Positions 6,838 through 10,452 of a DNA stretch of 10,452 nt are shown here, piece after piece; positions within the stretch are counted from its first letter, which is position 1, and every line of letters begins with the position of its first letter. The stretch comes from Kiritimatiellales bacterium (GTDB taxonomy: Bacteria > Verrucomicrobiota > Kiritimatiellia > Kiritimatiellales > Pontiellaceae). The stretch is from positions 1-10,452 of the forward strand of contig WFRA01000072.1 in the NCBI GenBank assembly GCA_015486775.1, written 5' to 3'. The position numbers were made by a program, and so were the translations under genes. Under the pieces are notes generated by a model. It made no database searches, had not been told where the DNA came from, and saw nothing but the letters and a program-made list of their open reading frames with translations.

Positions 6838-9800
6838 TCAGGACTCGGCCAGGGTTTCAACCTCGACCGCTTCCCCGGAAACCACTCCGCCGCCCGTGCG
6901 GGCCTGGATAACCAAGTCCATCAGATCCCGCCGGGCGGAATACGGCATCTTGAAGCTATTTCTTGCAACCGACTCGATCGCATCGAAAATTATGTTGGCC
7001 TGCTCCTGACGCCCCAGTTTAATATTTGCCAAGGCTTGGAAATATCTCTTCCGCCAAGCCGCATACCAATAGGCCGGCTCCCAAGCAATCGGGTTTTCGA
7101 TGGACACCGCCCTTTGCCAAAACTCGGTCGCCTGCTCCGCTTGACCAAGCATTTCATGGCAACAACCAACGTGGTAGTAGACATCCACTTCCTTGCCCGG
7201 CTGGTGAAAACTGGTGTACCCGATGTTTTCTGGAACCTCGGTTCCCTTCAGCAAAACCTCTATCGCCTCTCCGTACCGACCCCGCTCCATGAGTTCAAGC
7301 CCTTGCTGAACATGGCGCTTGCCCCAGATATGATGGGGGCCGAGCAACTGCCAGTTTTCGTGGTAGTCGCAGTTCCGGCAAAACTCGTCGAATTCAGTGT
7401 ATTGCTTCCGGGCAAGATAGGCCGTCAACAAGGCGTGCGCCAAAACACAGGACTGCTGGATCATCTCCGGCGATTTTTTCAGGAAACGGATAGCTTCAGC
7501 AGGTCGGCCAAGCTGGTTCAAAAGGGTGCCGACCTGAATCTTGGCATAGTAGTCGCCCGGATCAAGTTTGGTCGCCTTTTTAAAATAGCTTAAAGCGATC
7601 TCCTTATCCTTCTCCACGTTTTGCGCATAATAGCCCTTCGATGAATAGAGCAGATAACATTTTTCACCGAGCTTTTCCGCTTGGTCCCACAAGGCGATGG
7701 CCTCGTCGCCACAATCCCGGGCCATCTTAAGGTTGCCCAGATGGTAGTATGGGCGGGAATTCTTGGGAAGCGTATCAATCGCCCATTGAAGCACGTCGAT
7801 CATTTCGAGCCGCCATGCGTGGTGACCCACCGGGTCGGCCTGACATGCAGTTTCCAGCGTCTTCACTGCCCGATCCGCCTTGCCCAATGCATTTTCCAGC
7901 CAGGCCTTGTAGAACAGGGACAAGGGACCGGGTTTGCGGAGCACGCCCAACGCGGCCAGCGCATCCTTGTACAGCCCGGCATTGCCATAGTCGAACGCCG
8001 CCTCGAGGATTGGAGGCTCATAGCCGTCAACCTGCTCCAACAGGCTTTTGCGAATGGTTTTATCCCCATTGATCCGCATCTGCTCGATCCGGAGGAAGGG
8101 ATCGGATGGATCGATCCCCAGCGCGGTAGCAACTTCCGTCCCCGCTTCATCCTGTTTTTTGATCAACCGCAAACAAGCTGCCAGCAGGCCCCTGGACTTT
8201 GTCAGCCTTCCGGCAATATCCCTTGTGCGAGTCAGATGCCTTATCGCGGAATGATAGTCCCCCAGCCGCATCATAATCTGGGCAATCCGGATCCGCGACC
8301 GCGCCTCGTAATCATAGCGGCAAGACAGTTCGTAGGATCGCAGGGCTTTCTCAAGATGGCCGGACAGCTCAAAGGCAACCCCGAGGAAATATTTGATTTC
8401 AACCGAGTCCTCATCCCTTTCCTTCGCTTTTTCAAGATGGGCAACGGCCCCGTCGTAATTACCCCGGTCTATATCCAGCTTGGCCAGTTCCAGATGTGCC
8501 CTGGAAAACCCGGGATCCCGTTCAAGAGCCTGCTCGTACTTGGCCCGAGTGTCATGGTTCATCCAGTCGCGCGCCAGCGCCTCGCCCTCAAAAAAGATCG
8601 CTTCGGCTTCGCAGGCTTGGGGTTCGGCAATACCGGAAGAGATCTCGGTCCAGCTATCGCGCGTATTGAAGGGATTCAATCTTCCCTGTCCAAGAACCTC
8701 CCCGTCTTCACCCACCACCATGGCCACCACCCGGTTGTTCCGCAGCAATTCGGCAGGAACATTCATTCCGCAACTTGCCGGGCATTCCGGACTCAGCGCA
8801 ATATTGTTTTTGTTCTTCTGAAAATCGCCGCAGTAGACAAGCAACCGGGCATTTAAAAACGTCCCGGTGCCCAGTAGGTTGACCTTTAGCCGGGCATCCT
8901 TGGTTCCGGTTTTTTCGTCGGTCTCCATGGAAACAACCACGTCCCTGCCCGCGCCGCAAATTTTTCCAATGTCCCGGAAGGGGTACCAATATTCCGTCCA
9001 GCACTGTTCCGTTCCGGGCGGAACGCGGTCGAGGTGCTCCTGAATAACAATGCGGCCCGACTGGATCTCCCCATAGGCATGCCCCTCCGCGAGGTGGCTT
9101 TTGGGAATGCCAACCTTTCCGCTCCAGCAATCCCCACCCCAGCTCCAGTATTTCTTGCCGGGCAGATCCGCCAAATCTGAATAGTGAACCAATCCATAGT
9201 CGGCGCCATGGTCATAATAGCCAAAATAGGGCTCCTGAGCATTGAGCATATAGAGGCCGAGCTGCTCGGGAACATTTTTCCAAAAGGCCTGGCTCTTGCC
9301 TCTCCACATCGGCCAGGAAAAGGTTACCTCCTCTTTCCCGTGCATCGATCCGGCCTCTTCGGGAAAGATGAATTCGGTTTCGTCGTTGAGGGGGATCCCG
9401 CAATTCCCCCAGTAGAGGTAGCGGGTATCCAGCATGGTACGATTGTCCAGCCGCACCGTCATTTCAAGGAAGGCGCGCCCGGGGCGCAGGGTAAATGCCG
9501 TAGACCACCGAGTCCGCCACTTCCGCTCATATTCGCTGATCAAAATGGAGACCGAACCATCTTCGTTCCGGATCACGCTGTGTTCGCGGGGAAGGCGCGT
9601 GGTCGGGGAGTGGGCCAGCGGATAATTGACTTCCAGACCGCCGCTGGTATAACTCTTTCCAAAGCCCCCGTTGTAGGCGACGACGGAAGGGGCATAGTTG
9701 ATGGCATGACGCTTGGCCAGCTTGTCGTAGATCGACCAGACCCGTCCCCCGGTTTCCAGATTGCACCCGACTTTCAAATACTCGTTCTCGATATAGAGCA

Positions 9801-9960
9801 TCCGGACGATGCGGTCGCACTTCCGCCGCAGAGCCGTTCCCCAATATTGGTTCGGATAGACATTCATCGCATTCCATTGCGGGAATACGGGGTTGGGATT
9901 AAGCCCCCCCTGCGACACAACCATCATCTCTTCATCTTTCCGATATACCTTAACCTTCAT
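6838..9960 (-). CDS. DUF5107 domain protein with long TPR tail
   Basis: The protein has 1040 residues. The start at 9960 is set by AAGGAG seven bases upstream. There is no signal peptide (MKVKVYRKDEEMMVV), so it is probably cytoplasmic. Residues ~1-335 match DUF5107 from family knowledge: NPNPVF, a YIENEYLKVGCNLETGGRVWSI-like strand pair (~56-78), YDK at 78, SGGLEVNYPLAHSPT at 106-120, WGNCGIPLND at 184-193, and WSWGGD with W322/W326 later. The domain resembles aldose-1-epimerase-type beta-sandwiches and is thought to handle carbohydrate; E110, N112 and H117 are candidate ligand-binding residues by inference. Residues ~470-1010 are helical repeats of TPR type, for example YEQALERDPGFSRAHLELAK and EIALSYFKKATKLDPGDYYA. 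The gene lies 92 bases after the MFS gene and 54 bases before the phytase-like gene, so it is probably in an operon. It may be an enzyme or a scaffold; no reaction is assigned. Confidence 0.9.
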   Translation of the reverse strand: MKVKVYRKDEEMMVVSQGGLNPNPVFPQWNAMNVYPNQYWGTALRRKCDRIVRMLYIENEYLKVGCNLETGGRVWSIYDKLAKRHAINYAPSVVAYNGGFGKSYTSGGLEVNYPLAHSPTTRLPREHSVIRNEDGSVSILISEYERKWRTRWSTAFTLRPGRAFLEMTVRLDNRTMLDTRYLYWGNCGIPLNDETEFIFPEEAGSMHGKEEVTFSWPMWRGKSQAFWKNVPEQLGLYMLNAQEPYFGYYDHGADYGLVHYSDLADLPGKKYWSWGGDCWSGKVGIPKSHLAEGHAYGEIQSGRIVIQEHLDRVPPGTEQCWTEYWYPFRDIGKICGAGRDVVVSMETDEKTGTKDARLKVNLLGTGTFLNARLLVYCGDFQKNKNNIALSPECPASCGMNVPAELLRNNRVVAMVVGEDGEVLGQGRLNPFNTRDSWTEISSGIAEPQACEAEAIFFEGEALARDWMNHDTRAKYEQALERDPGFSRAHLELAKLDIDRGNYDGAVAHLEKAKERDEDSVEIKYFLGVAFELSGHLEKALRSYELSCRYDYEARSRIRIAQIMMRLGDYHSAIRHLTRTRDIAGRLTKSRGLLAACLRLIKKQDEAGTEVATALGIDPSDPFLRIEQMRINGDKTIRKSLLEQVDGYEPPILEAAFDYGNAGLYKDALAALGVLRKPGPLSLFYKAWLENALGKADRAVKTLETACQADPVGHHAWRLEMIDVLQWAIDTLPKNSRPYYHLGNLKMARDCGDEAIALWDQAEKLGEKCYLLYSSKGYYAQNVEKDKEIALSYFKKATKLDPGDYYAKIQVGTLLNQLGRPAEAIRFLKKSPEMIQQSCVLAHALLTAYLARKQYTEFDEFCRNCDYHENWQLLGPHHIWGKRHVQQGLELMERGRYGEAIEVLLKGTEVPENIGYTSFHQPGKEVDVYYHVGCCHEMLGQAEQATEFWQRAVSIENPIAWEPAYWYAAWRKRYFQALANIKLGRQEQANIIFDAIESVARNSFKMPYSARRDLMDLVIQARTGGGVVSGEAVEVETLAES

Positions 9961-10052
9961 TTGCCATCTCCTTGATCGTGGATAAATCTTTTTTCATTCC
10001 CCTCGTTATTCCCCGTTTGGTCGACGGCCATCGCTGGAGCCCATCTTGGTTC

Positions 10053-10452
10053 TTATTCCGGTGCTTCATAATTCTCTTCTCCGCCCAGTTTTTTCCAGCC
10101 GCGATAGACGATTATGATGGCAAAAAGCGCCAGGGTCGTCCACATGGCGTCCCATACATAGATGTAGCGGTAATCTCCTATCCAATCCATGAAAAGGCCG
10201 CCCCCATAGTTGGCGGCAATCAGGATAATCGACTGGGTCATGGCTTGCGCCGAACAAAACTGGCCAAACCGTTCTTTAGGCAGGAGCTCCACATACATCG
10301 GCAACGTACTGGCAGATTGAATGGCGTACACAACTCCGATCAAAAGGGTGAACACCAAGAAGCTCCGCGCCGAATAAATCATAAAAAAACCAAACACATT
10401 GGTCAGCACCACCAAAGCGACACCAAAGAGATAGAGCCGAATGGGGCGGAAC
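10053..10452 (-). CDS. MFS transporter, C-terminal part
   Basis: The frame is open to the window edge. The last 132 residues are visible, so the start lies outside the window and the TTG at 10415 is not the start. At least four hydrophobic segments are seen: ~LYLFGVALVVLTNVFGFFMI, FLVFTLLIGVVYAI, SIILIAANYGGGLFMDWI and AMWTTLALFAIIIVY. Between the second and third lies YVELLPKERFGQFCSAQAMTQ, a loop pattern common in MFS carriers. The protein ends with a short polar cytoplasmic tail (GWKKLGGEENYEAPE). It would import a small solute, plausibly a sugar or sugar derivative because of the DUF5107 gene next to it, but the substrate-binding half is not in view. The 92-base gap to the next gene has no terminator. 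Confidence 0.85.
   Translation of the reverse strand, partial: FRPIRLYLFGVALVVLTNVFGFFMIYSARSFLVFTLLIGVVYAIQSASTLPMYVELLPKERFGQFCSAQAMTQSIILIAANYGGGLFMDWIGDYRYIYVWDAMWTTLALFAIIIVYRGWKKLGGEENYEAPE

Noticed and set aside
7681..8856. Plus-strand open frame of 391 codons
   Set aside because: It is antisense to the TPR part of the DUF5107 protein. The minus-strand frame shows coherent repeats, and this one shows no family features.

Overview
The window is a contig end from a PVC-type bacterium, most likely Verrucomicrobiota or Kiritimatiellota. That placement is inferred from protein style: large secreted proteins built from ConA-like beta-sandwich domains, a C-terminal module with a 'WLESYG ... 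D-x-D-x-DG ... E ... TDPTNGAS ... GFYRxxV' pattern, and a DUF5107 protein with a long TPR tail beside an MFS transporter. No rRNA, tRNA, CRISPR, integrase or insertion sequence was seen. All supported genes lie on the minus strand.

Positions 1-25 are not genomic. They match the 3' end of the Nextera (Tn5) read-1 adapter, including the complete 19-base mosaic end. The true sequence starts at 26 and cuts off the last gene, so the reading frame there runs into adapter and gains a spurious tail, LSLIHI.

In transcription order (right to left), the genes are: the last 132 residues of an MFS transporter (10452-10053); a 1040-residue DUF5107 + TPR protein with no signal peptide (9960-6838); an 863-residue exported protein with a phytase-like propeller domain, two InlB-type repeats, a ConA-like domain and the C-terminal module (6783-4192); and a 493-residue exported purple-acid-phosphatase-like metallophosphoesterase (4188-2707). 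Gaps are 92, 54 and 3 bases and I see no terminator between them, so these four look like one operon. The last junction is very tight: the Shine-Dalgarno of the phosphoesterase overlaps the end of the preceding gene, and its start codon is TTG.

A good sigma70-like promoter (TTGACA-17-TATCAA, 2614-2586) then starts a second unit. It encodes a 748-residue exported protein with three tandem beta-rich domains and the same C-terminal module (2465-219). A perfect 10-bp hairpin (171-197) follows, and then the start of a second, related exported protein (151-26) cut off by the adapter.

A working picture is uptake (MFS), cytoplasmic processing (DUF5107-TPR) and envelope or extracellular phosphoester or sugar-phosphate handling (phytase-like plus phosphoesterase), next to surface beta-sandwich proteins. 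The substrate cannot be read from the sequence. Base composition is uneven: hand counts give about 64% GC in a stretch of the phosphoesterase gene against about 46% in the middle domain of the three-domain protein.
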